Position numbers and translations under genes: made by a program
Shown: in pieces, positions 18,205 through 26,356 of the stretch
Position numbering within the stretch: position 1 is the stretch's first letter
Layout of the letters: every line of letters begins with the position of its first letter
Assembly: GCA_964506325.1 (NCBI GenBank)
Contig: CAZDLO010000011.1
Location: forward strand, 1-60,373
Direction of reading: 5' to 3'
Source: CAINVV01 sp964506325
Lineage (GTDB): Bacteria > Bacteroidota > Bacteroidia > Bacteroidales > Prolixibacteraceae
Length of the DNA stretch: 60,373 nucleotides
Notes under the pieces: model-generated
The model's input: only the letters and a program-made list of their open reading frames with translations
Database searches by the model: none
Told to the model about the DNA's origin: nothing

Positions 18205-18936
18205 ATGGATAAAGCAATTTTAAAGAAAAGTCTTGGGAACAATTTGAATCTGTTGCTAAAACTGGCCGGATACAACCTTAAGATTATTTTTGCAGGTCGT
18301 TTCTTCTGGTTTGTGTTGGCTTCGCTGGTAATATACATCTTACTGTCTATTCAACTGGTATTCAACAATCCAGGGTTCAACTCCTCTTCTGTTTACGGGA
18401 TATTGTTCTTACCTGGTATATTACTCGTCTTCTACCCTACTGTTTTCGGGATTCAAAATGACGCAGACTCCAGGATCCTGGAGATCTTATTTGGCATTCC
18501 CGATTATCGGTACAAGGTATGGCTGGTTCGCCTGTTCATGATTTTCCTGCTGACCTGGGCCATATTGTACGTATTTTGCTGGTTTGGCTATTTCGGCCTC
18601 ACTCCATTCCCTGTCTTCAACATGTCCTTTCAGTTGATGTTTCCGGTCTTCTTTCTCGGTTGCCTGGCATTTCTGGTTTCAACAATTGTGAAAAACGGTA
18701 ATGGAACCGCTGTGGTCATGATCCTCATCGGGGTTTGCCTGCTCTTTCTGGATGACACACTGGGCAATACGCAGTACAACGTTTTGCACAATCCGTACAG
18801 CATTCCGCAAAGAATGAATGAGATGGTCTGGGAGCAGATTTCCCAGAAAAACAGGATCTTCCTGGGTGTGGGAAGCGTGATTTTCTTACTCGGAGGGTTG
18901 ACAAACCTGCAGAGAAGGGAAAAATTCCTAAAATAA
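18205..18936 (+). CDS. ABC-2-like permease, six membrane helices
   Basis: Hydrophobic protein of 243 residues with about six membrane helices (LIIFAGRFFWFVLASLVIYI-type first helix, then GILFLPGILLVFYPTVFG, WLVRLFMIFLLTWAILYVF, LMFPVFFLGCLAFLVSTIV, VMILIGVCLLFLDD, IFLGVGSVIFLLGG). The short soluble segment FGIQNDADSRILEILFGIPDYRYKVWLVR between helices 2 and 3 is the coupling-helix region typical of ABC-2 permeases. It lacks its own separate ATPase; the natural partner is the ATPase domain fused to the RND pump upstream, from which it is separated by 132 bases holding the repeat and hairpin. It ends 13 bases before the convergent serine hydrolase gene. Confidence 0.8.
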   Translation: MDKAILKKSLGNNLNLLLKLAGYNLKIIFAGRFFWFVLASLVIYILLSIQLVFNNPGFNSSSVYGILFLPGILLVFYPTVFGIQNDADSRILEILFGIPDYRYKVWLVRLFMIFLLTWAILYVFCWFGYFGLTPFPVFNMSFQLMFPVFFLGCLAFLVSTIVKNGNGTAVVMILIGVCLLFLDDTLGNTQYNVLHNPYSIPQRMNEMVWEQISQKNRIFLGVGSVIFLLGGLTNLQRREKFLK

Positions 18937-18949
18937 TCGGTTCACCGGT

Positions 18950-20062
18950 TCATTTGATTACCTGGTTCAGTTTTATCCAGATATCATTCAGGAACATAAA
19001 TGGAACCTGGACGCTTTCAGGGTTTTCACCCATCCGGACCAATACAAGGTTCGCCGATGGAACAATACTTACATACTGGCCGTTTTTCCCAATTCCGGAG
19101 ACCATATCCACAGGTCCTGCAGGTGATAAGTTGCCAGGAAATACAATCTGTGATTCAGGAATCATAAATGACTCCTTTCCGTTGAGCCACCAGAGGTAAC
19201 CATAGCTTTTGTTCAGCTGCTGCGAAGTATTGACCATTTCCCGGAAATAGTTGCTGTCTGTCATGATTTTTTCACTCCCCCATGCCCCCTTGTTGAGAAT
19301 CAGCAACCCGAAGCGGGCCATTGAGCGTGCAGTACTGAAATAGACATGATCGCTGTCGACCCACTGCCAGGTTCCGTCCATGCCGGTTTTATCCGTCAGT
19401 ACTGACTTGAAATAGGTTTCAAAAGCTTTTCCTGAGGCATTGGCTACTACCTTTTCCAGCAATGTATAGGGGCCGTTGTGATAGGCCCACCGGGTGCCAG
19501 GAGCTGCCTTGAATTTTAAGTCTGCTGGAGTTATCCCATGACTCAGGGGAACACCGTCGTCCAGCCCGGTAGTCATGGTTAACTGATGAAGAACCGTAAT
19601 CTGTGCCTCCTGCTGTGCCGTAAGGGAAGTCCATCCCGTTCCCAGGTAATTGGAGGATTTATCCTGTAGCTTCAGGAATCCATCTTCCTGGGCCTTGCCA
19701 ACGGCGAAGGAAGTCAGCGTTTTTCCCGCAGAAGCCCAGTACCATAAGGTATTCTGATTGAATGCTGCCAGTCCGGTAAGATTTTTGCCAAAATAATCTT
19801 CCATAACAATCCGGCCATCCTTGAGAAGCAGGAAAGCCCTTGTTCCATTATCCTCGAGCAGCTTTTTCAATGCCGGAATTGCAGCTGTATTCCATCCAAG
19901 GGATTCGGGGGTGACTGTCTCCCAGGTGGCAGCGCCTGCCGGCGGAAAATAAAGGGAAGAAGGGGGCTGTTCATTGTCAGGGGATTCCTGGCCTTTCGAA
20001 CAGGATAACAAGCCAATAAGGGCAAAAAGAATCAAAATTTTATATACCATAACCTGATACAT
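18950..20062 (-). CDS. Serine hydrolase, beta-lactamase/PBP4-like fold, lipoprotein
   Basis: Predicted exported lipoprotein of 370 residues: N-terminus MVYKILILFALIGLLSCSKG with lipobox LLSC. The body is a class C beta-lactamase-fold serine hydrolase. The catalytic SxxK motif is SAGK in WYWASAGKTLTSFAVGKAQ (about residues 110-113), and the second motif YxN is YHN in WAYHNGPYTLLEKV. The family includes esterases, peptidases and transferases; which one this is cannot be told. Two ATGs are possible (20062 and 20050); the second leaves a more compact signal peptide. Convergent with the transporter locus and 55 bases downstream of the NRAMP gene, with which it may be co-transcribed. Confidence 0.85.
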   Translation of the reverse strand: MYQVMVYKILILFALIGLLSCSKGQESPDNEQPPSSLYFPPAGAATWETVTPESLGWNTAAIPALKKLLEDNGTRAFLLLKDGRIVMEDYFGKNLTGLAAFNQNTLWYWASAGKTLTSFAVGKAQEDGFLKLQDKSSNYLGTGWTSLTAQQEAQITVLHQLTMTTGLDDGVPLSHGITPADLKFKAAPGTRWAYHNGPYTLLEKVVANASGKAFETYFKSVLTDKTGMDGTWQWVDSDHVYFSTARSMARFGLLILNKGAWGSEKIMTDSNYFREMVNTSQQLNKSYGYLWWLNGKESFMIPESQIVFPGNLSPAGPVDMVSGIGKNGQYVSIVPSANLVLVRMGENPESVQVPFMFLNDIWIKLNQVIK

Positions 20063-20117
20063 GGACCATTAATAGTTTATATAAATGCCTGTGAAACTTA
20101 AATCTATCCGGGGACGA

Positions 20118-21389
20118 TTAAAAGAAACTCACCAGCAGGGCAATATTCAGCAAGGTGACAACTGCACCAACAGAATAGAGCAGAATGGCATTGAACCTGC
20201 TGTTTTTGTATTTGCCCATTACTTTTTCAGAGGAGGTAAGATAGACCTGCAAAAAAATGGTGACAGGCAACTGGATGCTAAGGATCATCTGGGAATAAAT
20301 CAACCCGCTAAACGGATTTGAAATGACAAAAATCAGCAGTAACGCAGCAATGAACGAAATGGCAACACCCAACCTGGAGTGGTTGTCCTTAATATCATAA
20401 GGCTCCTGGAATATACCGGAAAAAATAGATCCTGCAGCCATGCCCGAAGTGATGGTTGAGGCAACGCCGGCAAACAATAGGGCCACTGCGAATACTATCG
20501 CAGAATGAACTCCCAGCAGGGGGGCCAGCATTACTTCAGCCTGCTGCAGTTCAGATACAGCTATCCCGGCCTTGAAGAATGTGGCTGCAGCAAGCAAAAT
20601 CATGGCGCTGTTGATAGCCCATCCAACCAGCATTGAAATAAGGGTATCCAGGAATTCGTAATTCAGTTGCTTCTTGATGGTTTTTTCGTCTTCAAGGTTC
20701 CATTGGCGGCTCTGTATGATCTCACTGTGAAGAAATAGGTTGTGGGGCATTACAACTGCCCCAAGCACACTCATGATGATGATCATGGACCCTTTCGGAA
20801 AGGATGGGGTGACCCAGGAATGGATGGCGCTGTTCCAGTCGATCTGAACCAGCGACAACTCATAGATGAATGAAAGGCCTATCACAGACACAAAGGCGAT
20901 GATCCATTTCTCAATCATCTTGTAGCCATTGGTAAATAGCATGATCATCACAAAAACAACCACCAGGACCGACCCGGCCCGGATGGGAATATCGAAAAGC
21001 ATGTTCAGGGCAATAGCTCCCCCCAATATTTCTGCAAGGGAGGTGGAAATGGATGCAAAAACAGCCGTTGACAATATGATTTTTGAGTAACGCGGCCTGA
21101 TAAATTTGGTCGCAGCTTCTGAGAGACAAAGCCCTGTGGCAATACCAAGATGTGCTACATTGTGCTGGAGCATTATCAGCATTATGGTAGAAAAAGTGAC
21201 CATCCACAGCAACAGGTAACCAAAATTTGCACCCGCAGCAAGATTGGAAGCCCAGTTTCCGGGGTCGATAAAACCTACCGTAACCAGCAATCCCGGACCA
21301 AGATACCTGAGTATCTCAAGACCTCCGAACTTAGGCTTGTAATCTTTACGGTCGATGTTATCCAGGAAACCGGTTTTCTTTTTCTCCAT
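20118..21389 (-). CDS. mntH: NRAMP-family divalent metal transporter
   Basis: Proton-coupled importer of Mn2+/Fe2+ in the inner membrane. It has 423 residues and about eleven membrane helices, normal for bacterial NRAMPs. The two metal-binding hallmarks are intact: Asp42-Pro-Gly-Asn45 in TM1 (GFIDPGNWASNLAAGANFGY) and Met214-Pro-His216 in TM6 (GAVVMPHNLFLHS), the methionine being the residue that favours transition metals. The LHSEIIQSRQW stretch after TM6 is also typical. A close -7 promoter match ends only 4 bases before the ATG (see separate entry). The symbol follows the family; Mn versus Fe preference is not determined. Confidence 0.92.
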   Translation of the reverse strand: MEKKKTGFLDNIDRKDYKPKFGGLEILRYLGPGLLVTVGFIDPGNWASNLAAGANFGYLLLWMVTFSTIMLIMLQHNVAHLGIATGLCLSEAATKFIRPRYSKIILSTAVFASISTSLAEILGGAIALNMLFDIPIRAGSVLVVVFVMIMLFTNGYKMIEKWIIAFVSVIGLSFIYELSLVQIDWNSAIHSWVTPSFPKGSMIIIMSVLGAVVMPHNLFLHSEIIQSRQWNLEDEKTIKKQLNYEFLDTLISMLVGWAINSAMILLAAATFFKAGIAVSELQQAEVMLAPLLGVHSAIVFAVALLFAGVASTITSGMAAGSIFSGIFQEPYDIKDNHSRLGVAISFIAALLLIFVISNPFSGLIYSQMILSIQLPVTIFLQVYLTSSEKVMGKYKNSRFNAILLYSVGAVVTLLNIALLVSFF

Positions 21390-21393
21390 AAAG

Positions 21394-21401
21394 CAAAGAT
21401 A
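21394..21401 (-). promoter_or_regulatory. Candidate -7 box just upstream of the NRAMP gene
   Basis: On the minus strand this reads TATCTTTG, an exact TAnnTTTG match, ending 4 bases before the ATG at 21389. No good -33 TTTG was seen. If used, transcription would begin at or next to the start codon, giving a leaderless message. Confidence 0.35.
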
Positions 21402-21673
21402 TTAAATTCTGTGCGGAGTACTTGAGGTTTGTTGCACATAAAAATTTCAGACATCGGTACCAGGAGCTCCAAAACAGGCAATTCCAGGTATTTATTGGCC
21501 CCGGTTCAAAAATCCGCCGAGAAGCCTGGTAAGGAAAAATTAAAATTACTGATCAAAATCAACCTGTAAAATTTAAGTTAATATATACCTTTACAGACAG
21601 TAATGCTCAATCCCTCTTGACTCGGGTCCAAACGGGTCCAATTGAACCATTTGTTCCTACTATATCCTTCAAT

Positions 21674-23554
21674 ATGAGAAAATACTTTGGCTTGTCACTC
21701 CTGTTCATGGCCTTCCTTGCAACAGGATTCACCGGAGATCAGAATCCTGTTAAGTCTGACACCCCAACCGGAAATGACGAACAAAAAATTGTCATTTACC
21801 AGGTTTTTACACGGTTGTTCGGGAATACCAACACCACGAACAAACCCTGGGGCACCATCGAAGAAAACGGAGTTGGCAAGTTCCGCGACTTTACGCCGAA
21901 GGCCCTCCGGCAAATCAGGGAACTTGGTGTGTCTCATCTATGGCTGACAGGTGTATTGCACCACGACGTAATCAGGGATTATACCTCCTTCGGTATCTCC
22001 AACGACGACCCGGATGTTGTCAAGGGACGTGCCGGTTCTCCCTACGCGGTGAAAGACTATTACAATGTTGATCCTGATCTGGCTGTTGATCCGGGAAAAC
22101 GAATGGAGGAATTTCTGGAACTCATCCGGCGAGCTCATGAGCAGGAGTTGAAGGTCCTTATTGACATAGTTCCCAACCACGTTGCAAGAAACTACCATTC
22201 AACAGGCAAGCCATCCGGCACACAGGATTTTGGGGAAAACGACGACAAAACAGTTGCTTATGCCAGGAACAACAGCTTTTATTACCTGCCGGGAGAATCT
22301 TTCAGGGTTCCTGTTTTGCCTGACAGTGAAAAACCATTGGGCGGAGGGAAACATCCGCTGGCGGACGGGAAATTTGACGAAAATCCGGCTAAATGGACTG
22401 GAAACGGTTCCAGGCTGGCGCAACCAAGGGCGGATGACTGGTTTGAAACTGTCAAGATCAATTATGGAATTAAACCGGATGGTTCCAAAGATTTTGAGCA
22501 ACTGCCTGCTGGTTACGGAGGTAAGTCGATAGAAGAGCACTTCTTATTTTGGCGGGGAAAGGACGTACCGGCCACCTGGATAAAATTCAGGGATATCTGC
22601 CTGTTCTGGCTGAAAATGGGGGTTGATGGTTTCCGCTTCGATATGGCTGAGATGGTTCCGGAGGAATTCTGGAGCTACCTCAACAGTACCATAAAGACAA
22701 AATTCCCTAATACAATACTTGTGGCGGAAGTCTACAACCCTTCTCTCTACCGTTCCTATATCCACACCGGAAAGATGGATTATCTCTACGACAAGGTAGC
22801 ATTTTACGATACACTGAAAAAGGTAATGCAAGGCAAGGCTCCTGCCGGACGCCTTGTCCAAATTCAAAACGATTTAGCTGATATTGAACACCATATGCTC
22901 CATTTCCTGGAAAATCATGATGAACAGCGAATTGCCAGCCAGGCTTTTGCCGGAAATTCAGGCAAAGGAAAACCTGCCATGCTTGTTTCTGCCACCATCA
23001 GCACCTCTCCCACCCTGGTATATTTCGGTCAGGAAGTTGGGGAGAAAGGGGAACAAATGGCTGGCTTCGGGAAACCAACCCGCACCTCTATCTTCGATTA
23101 CGCCGGTGTCCCGGCTCACCAGCGCTGGATGAACGGTGGGGCATTTGACGGTGGCAAATTAACCCCTGAAGAACTTTCATTAAGGGATTTCTACAAACGA
23201 CTGCTGAATTTTACAATATCATCACCTGCCCTGATGGGTCACTATAAGGATATCCATATATTTAACAGGGAAAAATCGCCCGGCTACCCGGAGGAGGTAT
23301 TTTCATTTGTTCGTTGGGACGACAACCAGAAGCTAATTATTGTCGCCGGGTTTTCACCCGAAAAGACTTTTGATCTTGAACTGCTTATTCCGAACGAAAT
23401 TATTGGCCTCTGGAAGATGAAAGATGGCATATATCCGCTCAGGGAAATGCTTTACCAAAAATACAGTCCAAAACTGGTGGTCAGCAAAGGTTCAGGCCTC
23501 ATTAAACTGAAGACCAAACCACTGGAAACCATTGTTTTGGAATTAAAAAATTAG
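21674..23554 (+). CDS. GH13 alpha-amylase-family glycoside hydrolase, exported
   Basis: Hydrolyses or rearranges alpha-glucan linkages, probably in the periplasm or at the cell surface. The start at 21674 gives a clean signal peptide (MRKYFGLSLLFMAFLATGF) and 626 residues; a TTG 57 bases upstream would add an implausible leader. The four GH13 regions are present: DIVPNH (164-169), GFRFDMAE with nucleophile Asp323, LVAEVY with acid/base Glu352, and FLENHDEQR with Asp416. The long insert with KTVAYARNNSFYYLPG before region II and a C-terminal beta domain (ETIVLELKN end) fit neopullulanase/SusG-like enzymes. It is followed by a rhamnosidase and a beta-galactosidase, so all three may act on one plant or algal glycan. 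No SusCD pair is nearby. Confidence 0.92.
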   Translation: MRKYFGLSLLFMAFLATGFTGDQNPVKSDTPTGNDEQKIVIYQVFTRLFGNTNTTNKPWGTIEENGVGKFRDFTPKALRQIRELGVSHLWLTGVLHHDVIRDYTSFGISNDDPDVVKGRAGSPYAVKDYYNVDPDLAVDPGKRMEEFLELIRRAHEQELKVLIDIVPNHVARNYHSTGKPSGTQDFGENDDKTVAYARNNSFYYLPGESFRVPVLPDSEKPLGGGKHPLADGKFDENPAKWTGNGSRLAQPRADDWFETVKINYGIKPDGSKDFEQLPAGYGGKSIEEHFLFWRGKDVPATWIKFRDICLFWLKMGVDGFRFDMAEMVPEEFWSYLNSTIKTKFPNTILVAEVYNPSLYRSYIHTGKMDYLYDKVAFYDTLKKVMQGKAPAGRLVQIQNDLADIEHHMLHFLENHDEQRIASQAFAGNSGKGKPAMLVSATISTSPTLVYFGQEVGEKGEQMAGFGKPTRTSIFDYAGVPAHQRWMNGGAFDGGKLTPEELSLRDFYKRLLNFTISSPALMGHYKDIHIFNREKSPGYPEEVFSFVRWDDNQKLIIVAGFSPEKTFDLELLIPNEIIGLWKMKDGIYPLREMLYQKYSPKLVVSKGSGLIKLKTKPLETIVLELKN

Positions 23555-23667
23555 ATTGCCCTGTTCAAAATATCGAACCAATAAAAAAATGAACTTTCCG
23601 GCGCGCCAGGGCCAACAAATCAATATTTGTGTAATTCAAGTACCTTATTCCAACAAAACAAAAACCA

Positions 23668-26346
23668 ATGAGAGCTTTTTTACTTCCCCTTCTTCTTGTT
23701 GCATTCAATTTAAGTGCCCAACAAAATCCATTCAGGCTGAAATGCGAGCATCTTGACAATCCGCTGGGTATAGATGTACCGAATCCTAGATTGTCGTGGA
23801 AGCTGAGCGACAATCGTCCGGGTGCCTTACAGACAGCTTACCGGATTGTTGTGGGTACAGATTCCTCGCAGGTTTCCCAGGGAAAAGGAAATTGCTGGGA
23901 TACCCGCAAATTACAATCTGACAGCATTTTAATTGCCTATTCCGGCCAAAAGCTGGAACCATTTACAAAATACTACTGGCAGGTAACAACCTGGGATCAG
24001 CAAGGAACAGAGTGTGGGAAAAAACCTGTTGCCTCTTTTGAGACAGGGATGATGGATGTTAAAAACTGGCAAGGTGCCTGGATCACGGATACCAGGGACA
24101 TCGCACTGAAACCTGCACCCTACTTCCGCCAGGAGGTAGACGTAAATAAGCAGGTGGTTTCTGCCAGGGCCTATATCGCTGCAGGCGGACTGTTTGAGCT
24201 GTACCTGAATGGCAGGAAGATGGGTAATCACAGGCTTGACCCGATGTACACAAGGTTCGACAGGCGGATTTTGTACCTGGTCGAAGATGTAACACCCTAT
24301 TTGAAAGAGGGGAAAAATGCCGTTGGCATTTTGCTGGGAAATGGCTGGTTCAACCACCAGTCGACTGCCGTCTGGTACTTCGACAAAGCCCCCTGGAGGG
24401 CCAGGCCAAAATTCTGCATGGATCTGAGAATCAAATATTCAGATGGAACCGTTCAGACCATATCTTCCGGAACCAGCTGGAAAACGGCATTAAGTCCAAT
24501 TGTATTCAACAGTATCTATACAGGTGAACACCAGGACGCCAACCTCGAAAAACCGGGATGGAATACTCCAGGCTTTGACGATTCAAAATGGGTCAATGCC
24601 AAACTGACTTCAGCTCCCTCCCAAAACATCGTTTCACAACAACTTCATCCTATCCGCGCAACAGATGAAATCCCTGCCCAGACCATGCGCAAATTCAGCG
24701 ATTCACTCTACGTTTTCAATCTGGGACGCAATATTTCAGGGGTGAGCAAAATTACGCTAAAAGGCCTTCCGGGCACGGTGGTAAGGGTAAAACACGGTGA
24801 GCGGCTATACCAGAATGGCAGGGTTGACCTCTCAAATATCGACGCGCACTACCGCCCTACCGATAACACAGATCCCTTCGGAACAGACATTTACACGCTG
24901 AAAGGAGATTCAGAGGAGTCCTTTTCACCCCATTTTAATTACAAGGGATTCCAGTACATTGAAATATCATCCAATAAACCGCTGCAGCTGTCGGAACGGA
25001 ATGTCACAGGGTACTTCATGCACAGTGATGTACCGGCCGTTGGAAAGATCGAAAGTTCAAATCCAACGCTGAACAAAATATGGTGGGCAGCCAATAACTC
25101 CTACCTTTCCAATCTGTTCGGCTATCCTACCGATTGTCCGCAGAGGGAAAAAAACGGCTGGACAGGCGATGGCCAGATAGCCGTTGAAACCGGGCTGTTT
25201 AACTTTGACGGTATCACCGTCTACGAAAAATGGCTGGCCGACCATCGGGATGAACAGCAGCCCAACGGCGTTCTTCCAAATATTATCCCCACCTCAGGTT
25301 GGGGTTACGACTGGGCCAACGGTCCTGACTGGACCAGTTCACTGGTCATCATCCCCTGGAATATCTATAAATTCTATGGAGACAGCCGGCTTTTGAAACA
25401 ATCCTACGACAACATCAAAAGATATGTCGACTATATTGACAGGATCAGCGTAAATAACCTGACAGATTGGGGATTAGGCGACTGGATACCGGTAAAATCA
25501 AAGGCAAGCAAGGAGCTCACCTCCTCTTGTTACTATTACACGGATGCCATTATCCTGGCGAATGCTGCCAGGATGTTCAACAAAAAGGAAGATTATGAAC
25601 ATTATACCCGGTTGGCTGACAAAATTAAAAAAGCCATCAATGACAAATTCCTGGATTCTGCAACGGGGATATATGCCTCAGGATTTCAGACCGAGCTTGC
25701 AGCGCCGCTGTTCTGGGGGGTTGTTCCTGACGATAAAATAGCAATTGTTGCAGCCAACCTGGCAAAGAGGGTGGAAGCTGATAATTTCCATCTTGATGTT
25801 GGACTGCTGGGCACGAAGGCCCTGTTGAATGCGCTCAGCGACAACGGGTATGCAGATATCGCGTACAAACTCGCTTCCCAGGAAACATTTCCTTCCTGGG
25901 GTTGGTGGATCGTCAATGGCGCAACCACATTGTACGAAAACTGGCCAATTGATGCCAAATCCGACATCTCCCTGAACCATATTATGTTCGGAGAAGTAAA
26001 TGCCTGGTTTTACAAGGCTTTGGGCGGAATGCGCCCTGATCCTGCCCTGCCCGGTTTTAAAAATGTTCTCCTTGAACCTCATTTTGTAAACGGGCTGAAT
26101 CGTTTTGAGGCTTCCCATGAGGGCCCTTACGGGATGATCGTTTCAAAATGGGTGAGAAACAGGGATAAACTGGATTACTACGTAACAATTCCGGCCAACA
26201 GCACCGCAACCTTGGTTCTGCCTGCGAAAAAAATAAAGGAAAGCAACCAGCCCCTCGAAAAAAATCCATTCATCCAAATAGGTAAAGCAGATAATACCGC
26301 CACCACCCTCTTCCTGGCATCAGGCAGTTATCACTTCACTTTTTAA
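23668..26346 (+). CDS. GH78 alpha-L-rhamnosidase, exported
   Basis: Removes terminal alpha-L-rhamnose from pectin side chains, glycosides or other polysaccharides. 892 residues with signal peptide MRAFLLPLLLVAFNLSAQ. Domain order is as in the family: N-terminal beta-sandwich (FRLKCEHLDNPLGIDVPNPRLSWKL is the classic opening), a carbohydrate-binding-like domain (AYIAAGGLFELYLNGRKMG), the (alpha/alpha)6 barrel with the acidic signature DCPQREKNGWTGDGQ at about residue 489, and a C-terminal sandwich. The second conserved acid region is SLNHIMFGEVNAWFYK. It begins 113 bases after the GH13 gene and ends 10 bases before the GH2 gene, so co-transcription with GH2 is likely. Confidence 0.94.
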   Translation: MRAFLLPLLLVAFNLSAQQNPFRLKCEHLDNPLGIDVPNPRLSWKLSDNRPGALQTAYRIVVGTDSSQVSQGKGNCWDTRKLQSDSILIAYSGQKLEPFTKYYWQVTTWDQQGTECGKKPVASFETGMMDVKNWQGAWITDTRDIALKPAPYFRQEVDVNKQVVSARAYIAAGGLFELYLNGRKMGNHRLDPMYTRFDRRILYLVEDVTPYLKEGKNAVGILLGNGWFNHQSTAVWYFDKAPWRARPKFCMDLRIKYSDGTVQTISSGTSWKTALSPIVFNSIYTGEHQDANLEKPGWNTPGFDDSKWVNAKLTSAPSQNIVSQQLHPIRATDEIPAQTMRKFSDSLYVFNLGRNISGVSKITLKGLPGTVVRVKHGERLYQNGRVDLSNIDAHYRPTDNTDPFGTDIYTLKGDSEESFSPHFNYKGFQYIEISSNKPLQLSERNVTGYFMHSDVPAVGKIESSNPTLNKIWWAANNSYLSNLFGYPTDCPQREKNGWTGDGQIAVETGLFNFDGITVYEKWLADHRDEQQPNGVLPNIIPTSGWGYDWANGPDWTSSLVIIPWNIYKFYGDSRLLKQSYDNIKRYVDYIDRISVNNLTDWGLGDWIPVKSKASKELTSSCYYYTDAIILANAARMFNKKEDYEHYTRLADKIKKAINDKFLDSATGIYASGFQTELAAPLFWGVVPDDKIAIVAANLAKRVEADNFHLDVGLLGTKALLNALSDNGYADIAYKLASQETFPSWGWWIVNGATTLYENWPIDAKSDISLNHIMFGEVNAWFYKALGGMRPDPALPGFKNVLLEPHFVNGLNRFEASHEGPYGMIVSKWVRNRDKLDYYVTIPANSTATLVLPAKKIKESNQPLEKNPFIQIGKADNTATTLFLASGSYHFTF

Positions 26347-26356
26347 CTGAATCAGA

